Source: JAWXBR01 sp046595995 (lineage in GTDB: Bacteria; Bacteroidota; Ignavibacteria; Kapaibacteriales; Kapaibacteriaceae). Taken from it: DNA of 24,453 bases. Numbering within the stretch: position 1 is the first letter of the stretch; the number at the start of each line of letters is the position of its first letter. Location: the NCBI GenBank assembly GCA_046595995.1, contig JBKJNB010000098.1, positions 1-24,453 on the forward strand. The letters are read 5' to 3'. Of this stretch, positions 9,201 to 15,957 are shown in pieces. Position numbers and translations under genes: made by a program. The notes beneath the pieces are model-generated. The model was not told the origin of the DNA and made no database searches. It saw only the letters and a list, made by a program, of their open reading frames with translations.

Positions 9201-10517
9201 TTGGCCACGGTTGTCATAGGCGGACTTGTCAGCTCGACACTACTCACTCTACTGGTTCTGCCCGTGCTCTACACCCTTGTGCACAGAAGACTGAAGCGTC
9301 CGTCATTCGCTGCTGCTTCATCAGTTGTGGCATGTCTGTTTCTAGTGGGTGCATCCTCCATGACTGCACAAACCATCACACGTACCGAAGCCGTTCAACA
9401 AGCGTTACAGTATCATCCCGACGTGCAGCAGGCTCGCTCCACGCTTGCAGAGTTTGAAGCGGTGTCTGGTAGTGCAGCCATTGACATTGGTCGCACTGCG
9501 GTAACCTATACGAAGGGGCAGCTCAATTCTGTAGCGCAGGACAACAATATCACTGTCGAGCAAGCCATTCCCTTTCCCACCGTGTGGTTCGCTAAAACTT
9601 CATTGGCTTCGGACCGCATCGATATGGCTCGTGCGCAGTTGAAGCTGCGCGAACGTACGGTGCGTGTAGAGGTCGAGCACATCTTCGAGCGCATCCGGTA
9701 TCTGCGTGCAACGGAATCTCTTTTAGGGGGCTTCGATAGCCTGTATACAAGAGCCGTGAGTGTAAGCAGGACACGCGAACGGGTTGGTGAAGGCACCAAA
9801 CTTTCAACGGTCTCTACAGAGAGTCTGCGTGGAGAACTCGTTGTTCAACGACAGCAGATTCGTGCTGAGTTGCGGTCACAGGAAGGCAGGTTGCAGGCAA
9901 TGGTGGGAAGTCCGGTTACTGCTGCGGACGAAGGAATGGACATTCTAACCATTGCAAGTGACAGCACAACCGAACTCCCACTTGTTACATACAGCAACGC
10001 ACAAGCGCAGGTTGCAAAGGCTCAGAGCAGCCTTGATCATGCAAGCATATGGCCTAACCTTACCGTTGGATGGTTTACACAAACGCTCACAGGTACACCG
10101 ATAGGTACTGGAGTGTTATCGGGTCCGTCGGACAGATTCTCGGGCTTCAGTGTAGGCGTACAGGTACCACTGTGGTTTGCAGCCGATGCGGGTCGTGCAC
10201 AACTGGCATCTATCGCTGAACGCACTGCTGTCGAGCGAACGCAGATCGAACGGCGGTCCATCGACATCAGGCGAGCGTCGCTGCGTACCGAGTTGGAGGC
10301 CGCTCGTGCCACCCTCACCTACTACCAGGAGACTGCCTTGTCTGAAGGTACTCTGCTGACAACACAGAGCACACGGGCATGGGAAGCCGGGGAGATTGGA
10401 TACCTCGAACTCCAAACGGCACTCACAAGAGCGTTGACGATTCGCTCGGCATATCTCAGCGCACTACACCGGTATAACCTCCTCCTTATTGATTACACAC
10501 TGTTTACAAAACCATGA
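6207..10517 (+). CDS. czcA: CzcA-type RND metal efflux pump fused to TolC-like outer-membrane factor
   Basis: This 1,436-residue protein joins two parts of a tripartite efflux system. Residues 1 to about 1027 are a complete heavy-metal RND proton antiporter. Its fourth-helix motif DFGLIVDAAVIIVE gives D401, D407 and E414, which match the proton-relay acids of CzcA and point to Zn/Co/Cd rather than Cu/Ag. Residues 1034-1052 form a hydrophobic, signal-peptide-like segment ending SMTAQ. Residues 1055-1436 are an outer-membrane efflux protein domain (start ITRTEAVQQALQYHPD) with long heptad-like helices. A free RND pump has about 1,030 residues. I chose ATG 6207 because MFDHVIRFSVRNK matches the usual CzcA start; TTG 6192 would add five residues. 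Its end overlaps the czcB start as ATGA. Similar RND-OMF fusions are, to my knowledge, annotated in Bacteroidota. Confidence 0.92.
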   Translation: MFDHVIRFSVRNKVIIAFGVAVLIAWGLYALRQLPIDAVPDITNNQVQVVTTSPSLAAEEIERLVTTPVEVAMASIPEIEEVRSISRFGLSVVTIVFHDNVDVYWARAQVSQRLVDIQGEITADAKAPSLAPVTTGLGEIYQYVLKVDPAFADRYTKADLRTLQDWAIRRRLLGTPGVADVSSFGGDLKQIEVAVDVERLRSFGLTIVDITKAVENNNGNAGSAYIENGPRVAFVRSEGRLKSKDDLANIFIRGTPSSTPIRLRDVATVREGRAIRYGAMTIDAVGESVGGIVLMLKGANSSTVIEDVKLRVAEIQKSLPEGVVIEAFLDRSHLVNKAIGTVASNLIEGALIVIFVLVLMLGNLRAGLIVASVIPLAMLFAIGMMVATGVSGNLMSLGALDFGLIVDAAVIIVEHVLHSLRHSPLGNREQIVTDASIRMRRSASIGEFIILIVYVPILALTGIEGRMFIPMAQTVIYAIIGAFILSLTWVPMMSALVLRQNTSTAPTIADRFIILLQRWYRPLRNGALRRPRIVLGVSVIALAASVIVFMNMGGEFLPQLDEGDFAIEVRLPTGSSVEETARVSLEAAKILIQRFPEVKRVVGKIGTSEIPLDPMPMSACDVMVILKDKREWTSASTREELALHMQEALEELPGVEYGFQQPIQMRFNELMTGARQDVAVKIYGENLDTLASLGDKLRDLASEINGATDLYLEEVEGLPQLVATVDRDACARAGVNVSDVNIAVRSFIAGQPAGVFYEEERRFDIVIRLDSSLQRNEAMFRRLPVPTTAGGVVPLEQVAAIATRSGPNQVQHEDTRRRITVGFNVRGRDVRSIVDDLQATIAKNLPLPDGYYLHVGGQFENLATAERRLLIVVPLSLLIILLLLYMTFRSIPDTLIIFTAVPLATVGGIAALVLRGMPFSISAGVGFIALFGVAVLNGIVLLAAFKRSIDDGTTNINRIVVQGTTDRLRPVLLTALVASLGFLPMALSTSDGAEVQRPLATVVIGGLVSSTLLTLLVLPVLYTLVHRRLKRPSFAAASSVVACLFLVGASSMTAQTITRTEAVQQALQYHPDVQQARSTLAEFEAVSGSAAIDIGRTAVTYTKGQLNSVAQDNNITVEQAIPFPTVWFAKTSLASDRIDMARAQLKLRERTVRVEVEHIFERIRYLRATESLLGGFDSLYTRAVSVSRTRERVGEGTKLSTVSTESLRGELVVQRQQIRAELRSQEGRLQAMVGSPVTAADEGMDILTIASDSTTELPLVTYSNAQAQVAKAQSSLDHASIWPNLTVGWFTQTLTGTPIGTGVLSGPSDRFSGFSVGVQVPLWFAADAGRAQLASIAERTAVERTQIERRSIDIRRASLRTELEAARATLTYYQETALSEGTLLTTQSTRAWEAGEIGYLELQTALTRALTIRSAYLSALHRYNLLLIDYTLFTKP

Positions 10518-11686
10518 AATCAACCATCCTAACCTTTGCCTACATTCCACTCTATTGCTTATTCGTGTGCACAGTCCTGCTCACATCCTGCAGGCAGGCT
10601 GATGACCATCCCGCGGAGGAACATCAACAACTCGTCGTGTCCGGAGATACCGTCACGATTACACTGGCACAGCGCAAGCGCATTCAACTAACCACTGCGA
10701 CCGTCACACAACAGACCGTCACGACATCGCTGGTCGCCAACGGTCGCATCGAAGTTCCTCCGCAGGACGCTGCGCGAATAGGTACACCCATGGGCGGAGT
10801 CGTCCGTTCGATTAGTGTCTTGCAGGGCTCCCAGGTCCGTCGAGGACAAATCCTGTTTACGCTTGAACATGCAGACTTCATTACGGCACAGAGGGACTAT
10901 CTTACCACAGTGTCGAAGCTCCAGGTGCTTGAAAGCGAACTGCAACGCCAGCAGACGTTGGCGGATGAGCAGATCAACGCTGGTAAAGTATTGGAGCAGA
11001 TTCAGGGAGAAGTTCGGGCACTACGTATTCAACGCAAGGCGCAACAGGAACAACTGGCATTGCTTCACATAGACGCCAGCAAGCTGACCGTGGATAACAT
11101 ATCCCGCACCGTTCGCATCGCATCGCCCATCGACGGTTTTGTAACAGGCGTTTATGCAGTAACAGGTGCGTACCTAACACCCAATGATTCCCTTGCCGAC
11201 ATTATCAGTCTCCGCCATCTCCATGCAGAGTTCTTCGTCTTCGAGCGCGACATCAACGCACTCAAGGAAGGACAGGCATTCAGGGCAACGATCAACGATG
11301 CAGCGAAGACCACGATTACAGGTCGCATCCACCTTGTAGGAAAAGGCGTGGAGGCCGATCGCACCGTCCGTGTACACGGGCACCTCAATCCCTACACAGC
11401 AATCCTAACACCAGGCACCACACTTACAGCCACCGTAGCAGCCGACCCCTGGACGGCAATGCTTGTACCTGGCAATGCAGTCATCAGCGATTCCGAAGGC
11501 TCGTGGATTCTACTTAAAGACGGTGAGAACCGTTACGTGCGCATGAAGGTAACACGAGGTGTCTCGCAGGGCACCGATGTCGAGCTACGCGATGTGCCTG
11601 CCGAACTCATCGGTCGCAAGGTTGTCGTCCGTGGGGTCTCGATGCTCAGTGGAGCATTCTCTGGTGGAGGTGAACCCGCACATTAA
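10514..11686 (+). CDS. czcB: CzcB-type periplasmic adaptor lipoprotein of the RND pump
   Basis: This 390-residue protein is a membrane-fusion protein that links the RND pump to the outer-membrane channel in the periplasm. A signal peptide ends in the lipobox LLTSC, making C26 the likely lipidated residue. Residues around 75-125 form the first half of the lipoyl-like domain (GGVVRSISVLQGSQVRRGQ), followed by an alpha-helical hairpin with repeated Q/L/E (about 125-190). The second lipoyl half (ASPIDGFVTGVYAVTGAYL) and a beta-barrel region come next. The start overlaps the end of the pump gene by four bases (ATGA), so the two are probably translationally coupled. No His-rich N-terminal metal site is visible. 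The gene ends 24 bases from a broken hsdS that reads toward it. Confidence 0.9.
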   Translation: MKSTILTFAYIPLYCLFVCTVLLTSCRQADDHPAEEHQQLVVSGDTVTITLAQRKRIQLTTATVTQQTVTTSLVANGRIEVPPQDAARIGTPMGGVVRSISVLQGSQVRRGQILFTLEHADFITAQRDYLTTVSKLQVLESELQRQQTLADEQINAGKVLEQIQGEVRALRIQRKAQQEQLALLHIDASKLTVDNISRTVRIASPIDGFVTGVYAVTGAYLTPNDSLADIISLRHLHAEFFVFERDINALKEGQAFRATINDAAKTTITGRIHLVGKGVEADRTVRVHGHLNPYTAILTPGTTLTATVAADPWTAMLVPGNAVISDSEGSWILLKDGENRYVRMKVTRGVSQGTDVELRDVPAELIGRKVVVRGVSMLSGAFSGGGEPAH

Positions 11687-11695
11687 GTTCATCAC

Positions 11696-11726
11696 GATGG
11701 GTAGGTGGTTGCCTAACTCACCCATC
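11696..11726. terminator. Inverted repeat at the czcB / hsdS-remnant boundary
   Basis: GATGGGT (11696-11702) pairs with ACCCATC (11720-11726), and AGG/CCT can add a short inner stem with a bulge. It begins 10 bases after the czcB stop, between two genes that read toward each other. No T-run follows on either strand, so it is at best a weak terminator. It also covers the point where hsdS similarity ends. Confidence 0.3.
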
Positions 11727-11785
11727 GCCTTGTATTCCACGCCATCTGGACACAATTCCGAAATGAGATCATCAATCTTACTCAT
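11711..11785 (-). pseudogene. hsdS: Truncated type I restriction specificity subunit (hsdS) remnant
   Basis: From the ATG at 11783-11785 the frame reads MSKIDDLISELCPDGVEYKA followed by MGELG, which is the typical N-terminus of a type I specificity subunit. HsdS is normally about 400 residues, with two target-recognition domains. Here recognisable similarity stops after about 25 codons. The frame then runs through the boundary into the antisense of czcB, ending at 11585 without family-like sequence. The ATG overlaps the end of rhuM as ATGA, showing that it was part of the hsdM-rhuM operon. No DNA-recognition domain remains, so it cannot direct modification. I infer that a deletion or recombination next to the metal cluster removed the rest. 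Confidence 0.72.
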
Positions 11786-12644
11786 CGTTTTTCCTTCCAT
11801 TCAATTTCATTCTGCAAATGCTTCATGCGATCAAGGTAGTCCGACTCTACTTCCGATGGTTGGGTGTCTAGTTGTGTGCGATACTTCGCATACTCAGCTT
11901 CGGCTTTATTGGTGGCCTGTTGGTGACTGACGCTACCAGATCCGTCGAGAGTCCGTGCTTCCAGCGCTACTATCAGTCGGTCGAGGTGCGATAGCCAATC
12001 TGTCATGTAAGTCGGCTCTCGACTCTCTGCCCGAAATTCAGCGGCATCGACGTAAGCTGAGACGAGGGTATTGAGTCGTTTAAGCTCGCTCTCATCGAGG
12101 TAATTCTTTGCAATGATGACTTCTGCCTTTGTGGGCTGTGCACCGCTAAACGTAAGTAGACCCATGAAAGGTTTAAGAGCACCTTCTCACTGCTTCGAAT
12201 GTCGCGGATGCGTTCGAGCAGCTCTTTCCAGTAGGTGCCTCCGCCTAGATTTTTCAATCGCGCATCATCCATCGTGAACCCCTTGATGAGGTATTCACGC
12301 AGGCGTTCGGTAGCCCAGATGCGGAACTGGGTGGCTAGACTTGACCGCACCCTATAACCGATCGAGATGATCATGTCGAGGTTGTAGAAAGGTATCGAGC
12401 GTGTTACCTGTCGTGAACCCTCGGTACGAACCTGTCGGAAATTCCGACAGGTTGCCGCCTCAAGCAATTCGCCTTCCTCGTATATGTTGCGGATGTGCTC
12501 GACGACGTTTGTCCTGGACGTCTGGAAAAGGTCCGCTAGTTGTTGCTGACTTAGCCACACTGTGTCCCCATCCAGACGGACCTCGATCATAGGACGATCG
12601 TCCTGCTGATAAAGGATGATTTCTCCGGTGGGTTCGGGGCTCAT
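11782..12644 (-). pseudogene. RhuM-family protein gene, broken by internal deletion and frameshift
   Basis: Two frames together make a RhuM-like (virulence RhuM family) protein. The first starts at ATG 12644 and matches the family through WLSQQQLADLFQTSRTNV to LGGGTYWKELLERIRDIRSS, ending its similarity at EKV near 12180. The second resumes near 12171 as PFMGLLTFSGAQPTKAE and continues to a normal family end at 11782. A middle stretch that I estimate at about 50-60 codons is missing, and the frame shifts at the joint. The first frame therefore ends at 12003 in unrelated sequence. The start overlaps the hsdM stop (ATGA) and the end overlaps hsdS. RhuM genes often sit inside type I restriction loci, but their function is unclear. 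The deletion size is from memory of the family, not an alignment. Confidence 0.75.
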
Positions 12645-14125
12645 GTCCTACTTTCTTCCAGATCTGCGACGATTGCGCCGATAGCCGTGCGGAGTTTCGA
12701 CTGGCGTGCGACGACTTGTGCGATCTCGGTGTTGAGTGCTTTAATGTCTATCGCGACGCTGTTGTCAACCTTTTCCACGTATGAAGAAACGGCGATGTTG
12801 TAGCCGTTATCGGCGATGACAGCGTTGTCGACGAGCTTCACAAAGTGGGCGACGTCAATGCGTTCTGTAAACGCATCGAGAATTTTCTGCTGGTTGGCAG
12901 CCGTCAGCTTGTTCTTGTTGCCACTTCGCGTGAATTCATTCGTGGCATCGATGAACAGAGTCCTGTTGTCGCGCTTCGACTTCTTGAGAACAACGATGCA
13001 GATGCCGATAGTAGTACCGAAAAAGAGGTCACTCGGAAGTTGGATGACTGCATCGACGTAGTTGTTGTCGATCAGGTACTGTCGGATTTTCTGCTCTGCA
13101 CCACCACGATAAAGAACACCCGGAAACTCCACGATGGCGGCCGTGCCATTTACTGCAAGCCAATTAAGAATATGCATCGTGAAGGCAAGGTCTGCCTTGC
13201 TCTTGGGCGCTAACACTCCTGCCGGTGCACAACGAGGGTCGTTTATCAGAGCCGGATTCGCGTCGCCGTCCCACCTAATGGAGTAAGGGGGGTTGGAGAC
13301 TATGGCTTCGAAGGGTTCATCATCCCGATGGGCTGGGTCGGTGAGGTTGATTTCCTGTCCGTAGAACCCCTGCCTTACTTTGTCAGCGCCAAGCACTTCC
13401 GCGAACTTGAGCAACAGCGAACCCGACCCACATGCCGGGTCATACACTTTGTTCACTTCTGTTTTACCGACGACGGTGATTCGGGCCAGTAACTCGGATA
13501 CTTCCTAAGGCGTATAAAACTCTCCGCCCGACTTACCTGCGGTGGAAGCATACATCTGCATCAAGTATTCGTAGGCGTCACCGAAGAGGTCGATGGTGTT
13601 ATCGGAAAAGCTGCCAAGTGGCAGGTCTCCAATAGCATCGAGCAGCTTTACCAGCTTTTCATTGCGCCGTGCAACGGTGGGACCAAGCTTGCTGCTGTTG
13701 ACATCGAGATCGTCAAACAGCCCCTTGAAATCACCCTCGCTGTCTTCGCCCTTCGCGGACCCTTCAATCTCTACAAATGCCTTACTTAAGGTTTCGTTGA
13801 GTTTGTCGTCGTGACGGGCTTGTTGACGTACGTTAGTGAACAGGCGGGAGGGAAGAATGTAGAATCCTTTTTCCTTTACAGTTTCGGTACGCCCCTTCTC
13901 TGCAGCTGCATCGGCGAGGACGGCGTAGTTGAATTTCTTATGGCCGGCCTTATGCTCCTGTGCATTGAGATACGCAACTAGGTTTTCCGAGATGAAGCGA
14001 TAAAACAACATGCCAAGCACATAGGTTTTAAAGTCCCAACCGTCTACACTACCACGCAGATCGTTGGCAATGCGCCAGATGGTTTTGTGAAGCTCCGCTT
14101 TTTCCGACTCTCTGTTGTCACTCAT
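12641..14125 (-). pseudogene. hsdM: Type I restriction DNA methyltransferase (hsdM) with in-frame amber stop
   Basis: Start ATG 14125 gives MSDNRESEKAELHKTIWRIA, the usual HsdM N-terminal helical domain. The frame reaches GGEFYTP at 13508, then a TAG (13505-13507), then continues in the same frame with EVSELLARI, the motif-I region DPACGSGSLLLKFAE and the catalytic motif SNPPYSIRWDGD. It ends at TGA 12641. HsdM proteins have glutamine at the stop position (FYTPQEV), so a single CAG-to-TAG change explains it. The combined length of about 493 residues is normal. Without suppression only the N-terminal 206 residues are made, without the S-adenosylmethionine-binding and catalytic motifs. GTG at 13454-13456 could in principle restart translation just before motif I. 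Several intact genes here end in TAG, so recoding is unlikely. A sequencing error cannot be excluded. Confidence 0.85.
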
Positions 14126-14429
14126 CCTGTAAAAATGGCCTTGGATTTCTCTCTGCAATACAGCTGGCGGATTCAAGTAGGAAGTGCACCATGGGTAGGT
14201 CAACAGAAAAGGGTTACCTGCCGACAAGAATCCCTTTTCAATGGCCAACCATGGAGCAAACATGGCAAGTGGGTATCACCATCGACGATCAGTCGAGAGT
14301 TATGTCGCAACATATTCGCTGCGAACCTGCACGTCATGCTTGCGGTAGTTGGCGAGCACGAGCGAGTTGTGGCTTCGCGAGCTCGTGCGAGACGACTATC
14401 GCAAGCATGATCTGAATGGCTTCGCAAGA
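14126..14429. other. Non-coding gap upstream of hsdM, no gene recognised
   Basis: These 304 bases lie between the hsdM start and the end of the LOG-family gene. The open frames across the gap do not resemble any protein family I know. The gap should hold the hsdM promoter, but I cannot place clear -35/-10 boxes. An 8-bp inverted repeat, GCACGAGC (14356-14363) and GCTCGTGC (14381-14388) with a 17-base loop, lies downstream of the LOG-family gene and might end its transcript; no T-run follows. No tRNA or attachment-site repeat was seen. Confidence 0.5.
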
Positions 14430-15200
14430 CTAGTGCTTCGATGCCCGCGACGGACGTTCTGGATTCGGAATGAACAACTGCTGTTGCAGACCGAAGCGCT
14501 TTACGACGCGCTTGCGGAGATGCTCCATGGCTTCGTCGATGGAGTCGGTAAACAACACGAGCTCTTTTTCGTGCGCTGAAACCGTTCCGCGAGCAATCAT
14601 CACGTCGATGAGTTGCATGATGTCGCTGTAGTATTCGGTGCCGACGACGACGACGGGGAAGTTCTTGATCTTTTTCGTTTGCATGAGGGTGACGGCTTCG
14701 AAGAGTTCGTCCATCGTGCCCATGCCGCCAGGCATGACGACGAAGCCGAGGGAGTACTTCACAAGCATCACTTTGCGCACAAAGAAGTGTTCGAACTCGA
14801 CCATGAGGTCGAGGTACGGATTGCCACGTTGTTCGTGTGGTAGGCGGATGTTGCACCCGATCGAAAAGCCCCCTGCCTCTTTGGCGCCCCTGTTTGCGGC
14901 TTCCATGATGCCTGGACCTCCGCCGGTCATGACGGTGAAGCCCATTTCGGCGAGGCGGCATCCCATTTCGCGGGCCTGCTGGTAGTAGACGTGGTCTTCG
15001 GTGAAGCGGGCGGATCCGAACACGCAGATGGCTGGACCAATAAAATGCAGTTTGCGGAAGCCCATGATGAACTCCCATGCGACGCGACAGACGAACCAAA
15101 ATTCGCGTAGCCTGCCATGCGGACCAACGAGGAATTCCCGCTCGATATTGTCACTGGGCGCTACATCTTTACTCGGTTGTTGTGGGGTCGAAGGGTCCAT
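14430..15200 (-). CDS. LOG-family protein (TIGR00730-type nucleotide phosphoribohydrolase)
   Basis: This 256-residue cytoplasmic protein has the Rossmann-like fold signatures of the LOG family: CVFGSARF near residue 59, TGGGPGIMEA at 92-101 and the hallmark PGGMGTMDE at 157-165. Members often carry a 'lysine decarboxylase' label, but characterised ones cleave the N-glycosidic bond of nucleoside monophosphates (cytokinin ribotide phosphoribohydrolase) or nucleotides such as AMP. Which substrate applies here is unknown. I chose the ATG at 15198-15200; the frame is open further upstream (to 15287), but that would run into the divergent ubiE gene and adds no family-like sequence. The N-terminal 45 residues before the fold are longer than in short LOG proteins and resemble the longer group. 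The C-terminal tail is basic. Confidence 0.85.
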   Translation of the reverse strand: MDPSTPQQPSKDVAPSDNIEREFLVGPHGRLREFWFVCRVAWEFIMGFRKLHFIGPAICVFGSARFTEDHVYYQQAREMGCRLAEMGFTVMTGGGPGIMEAANRGAKEAGGFSIGCNIRLPHEQRGNPYLDLMVEFEHFFVRKVMLVKYSLGFVVMPGGMGTMDELFEAVTLMQTKKIKNFPVVVVGTEYYSDIMQLIDVMIARGTVSAHEKELVLFTDSIDEAMEHLRKRVVKRFGLQQQLFIPNPERPSRASKH

Positions 15201-15252
15201 TGCTACGAATATCGGGGAAATGTAATGGATTGCATGATGGATAGATTTGCAG

Positions 15253-15957
15253 ATGAGTGAAGCTGTACACACGATGTTTTCGGACATCGCCCCGAATTAC
15301 GACCGGACAAATTCTGTTTTGTCCCTTGGCATTCATCACCTTTGGCGCCGTGCCGCCGTTCGCGCAACAGGTGCACGACGCGGAGACGCGGCTCTCGATT
15401 GTGCCACAGGCACGGGCGATCTTGCACTAGCACTTAAGCGCGCAGTGGGTCCGTCGGGACTTGTTGTAGGCACAGACTTTAATGCCGACATGCTCGCACA
15501 CGCTCCCGGTAAGGGTCTCGCCAAGGGGCTTGACGTGCGATGGGAAGTTGCCGATGTATTGAACTTGCCCTACGATGACGCAACGTTCGACGTGGCTACG
15601 ATTGCATTCGGAATTCGCAACGTCGACGATCCCGTACGCGGGCTCGCAGAAATGGCACGGGTGTGCAAGCCAGGCGGACGTGTTGTTGTGCTCGAGTTTG
15701 GTCAGCCACGCGGCATTATTGGAATTGTTTACCGTGCGTACTCGCGATACGTGATTCCGTTTGTTGGGGGCTTACTCACAGGTAATAAAAAAGCTTACGA
15801 ATATCTTCCATCGACAGCCGCCGCATTTCCGTCAGGCGAAGCGTTCTTGCAACTCATGCGCCAAACCGGAAGGCTTTCGCACGTTGCCATGAAGCCCCTT
15901 ACCGGCGGTATTGCCTATTTATACGTGGGCGAAGTCATCAATGATGGATTGCGGTAG
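15253..15957 (+). CDS. menG: Demethylmenaquinone/ubiquinone methyltransferase (UbiE/MenG)
   Basis: This 234-residue protein is a class I S-adenosylmethionine methyltransferase of the UbiE/MenG family, which methylates the ring of demethylmenaquinone in the last step of menaquinone synthesis. It begins with the family motif VHTMFSDIAPNYDRTNSVLS. The S-adenosylmethionine motif I, LDCATGTGDLAL, is at residues 48-59. Then come FDVATIAFGIRNVDD and a C-terminal region typical of the family (YEYLPSTAAAFPSG). Menaquinone is more likely than ubiquinone in the inferred lineage, hence menG; this is inference. ATG 15253 is used; a TTG two codons upstream is also possible. It diverges from the LOG gene with a 52-base shared upstream region, and its last 43 bases overlap the convergent DUF6438 gene. 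Confidence 0.9.
   Translation: MSEAVHTMFSDIAPNYDRTNSVLSLGIHHLWRRAAVRATGARRGDAALDCATGTGDLALALKRAVGPSGLVVGTDFNADMLAHAPGKGLAKGLDVRWEVADVLNLPYDDATFDVATIAFGIRNVDDPVRGLAEMARVCKPGGRVVVLEFGQPRGIIGIVYRAYSRYVIPFVGGLLTGNKKAYEYLPSTAAAFPSGEAFLQLMRQTGRLSHVAMKPLTGGIAYLYVGEVINDGLR

Noticed and set aside
11585..11710. Antisense continuation of the hsdS remnant through the end of czcB
   Set aside because: After about 25 codons it no longer resembles HsdS, and it runs antisense to the end of czcB.
12003..12170. Out-of-frame tail of the first rhuM frame as a genuine new C-terminus
   Set aside because: The other frame over the same bases matches the normal RhuM C-terminus, so the tail is a frameshift product.
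13505..13507. TAG as a recoded or suppressed codon in hsdM
   Set aside because: menG, murD, xthA and the LOG-family gene end in TAG as ordinary stops, so general recoding is unlikely; suppression cannot be judged from this window.
14087..14410. Plus-strand open frame of about 107 codons upstream of hsdM
   Set aside because: It overlaps the hsdM start on the other strand, and neither its composition nor its sequence suggests a real protein.
14200..15099. 299-codon minus-strand open frame rich in Arg and His
   Set aside because: It overlaps the LOG-family gene in another frame on the same strand; Arg/His-rich shadow frames are typical of this base composition, and the LOG frame carries all motifs.
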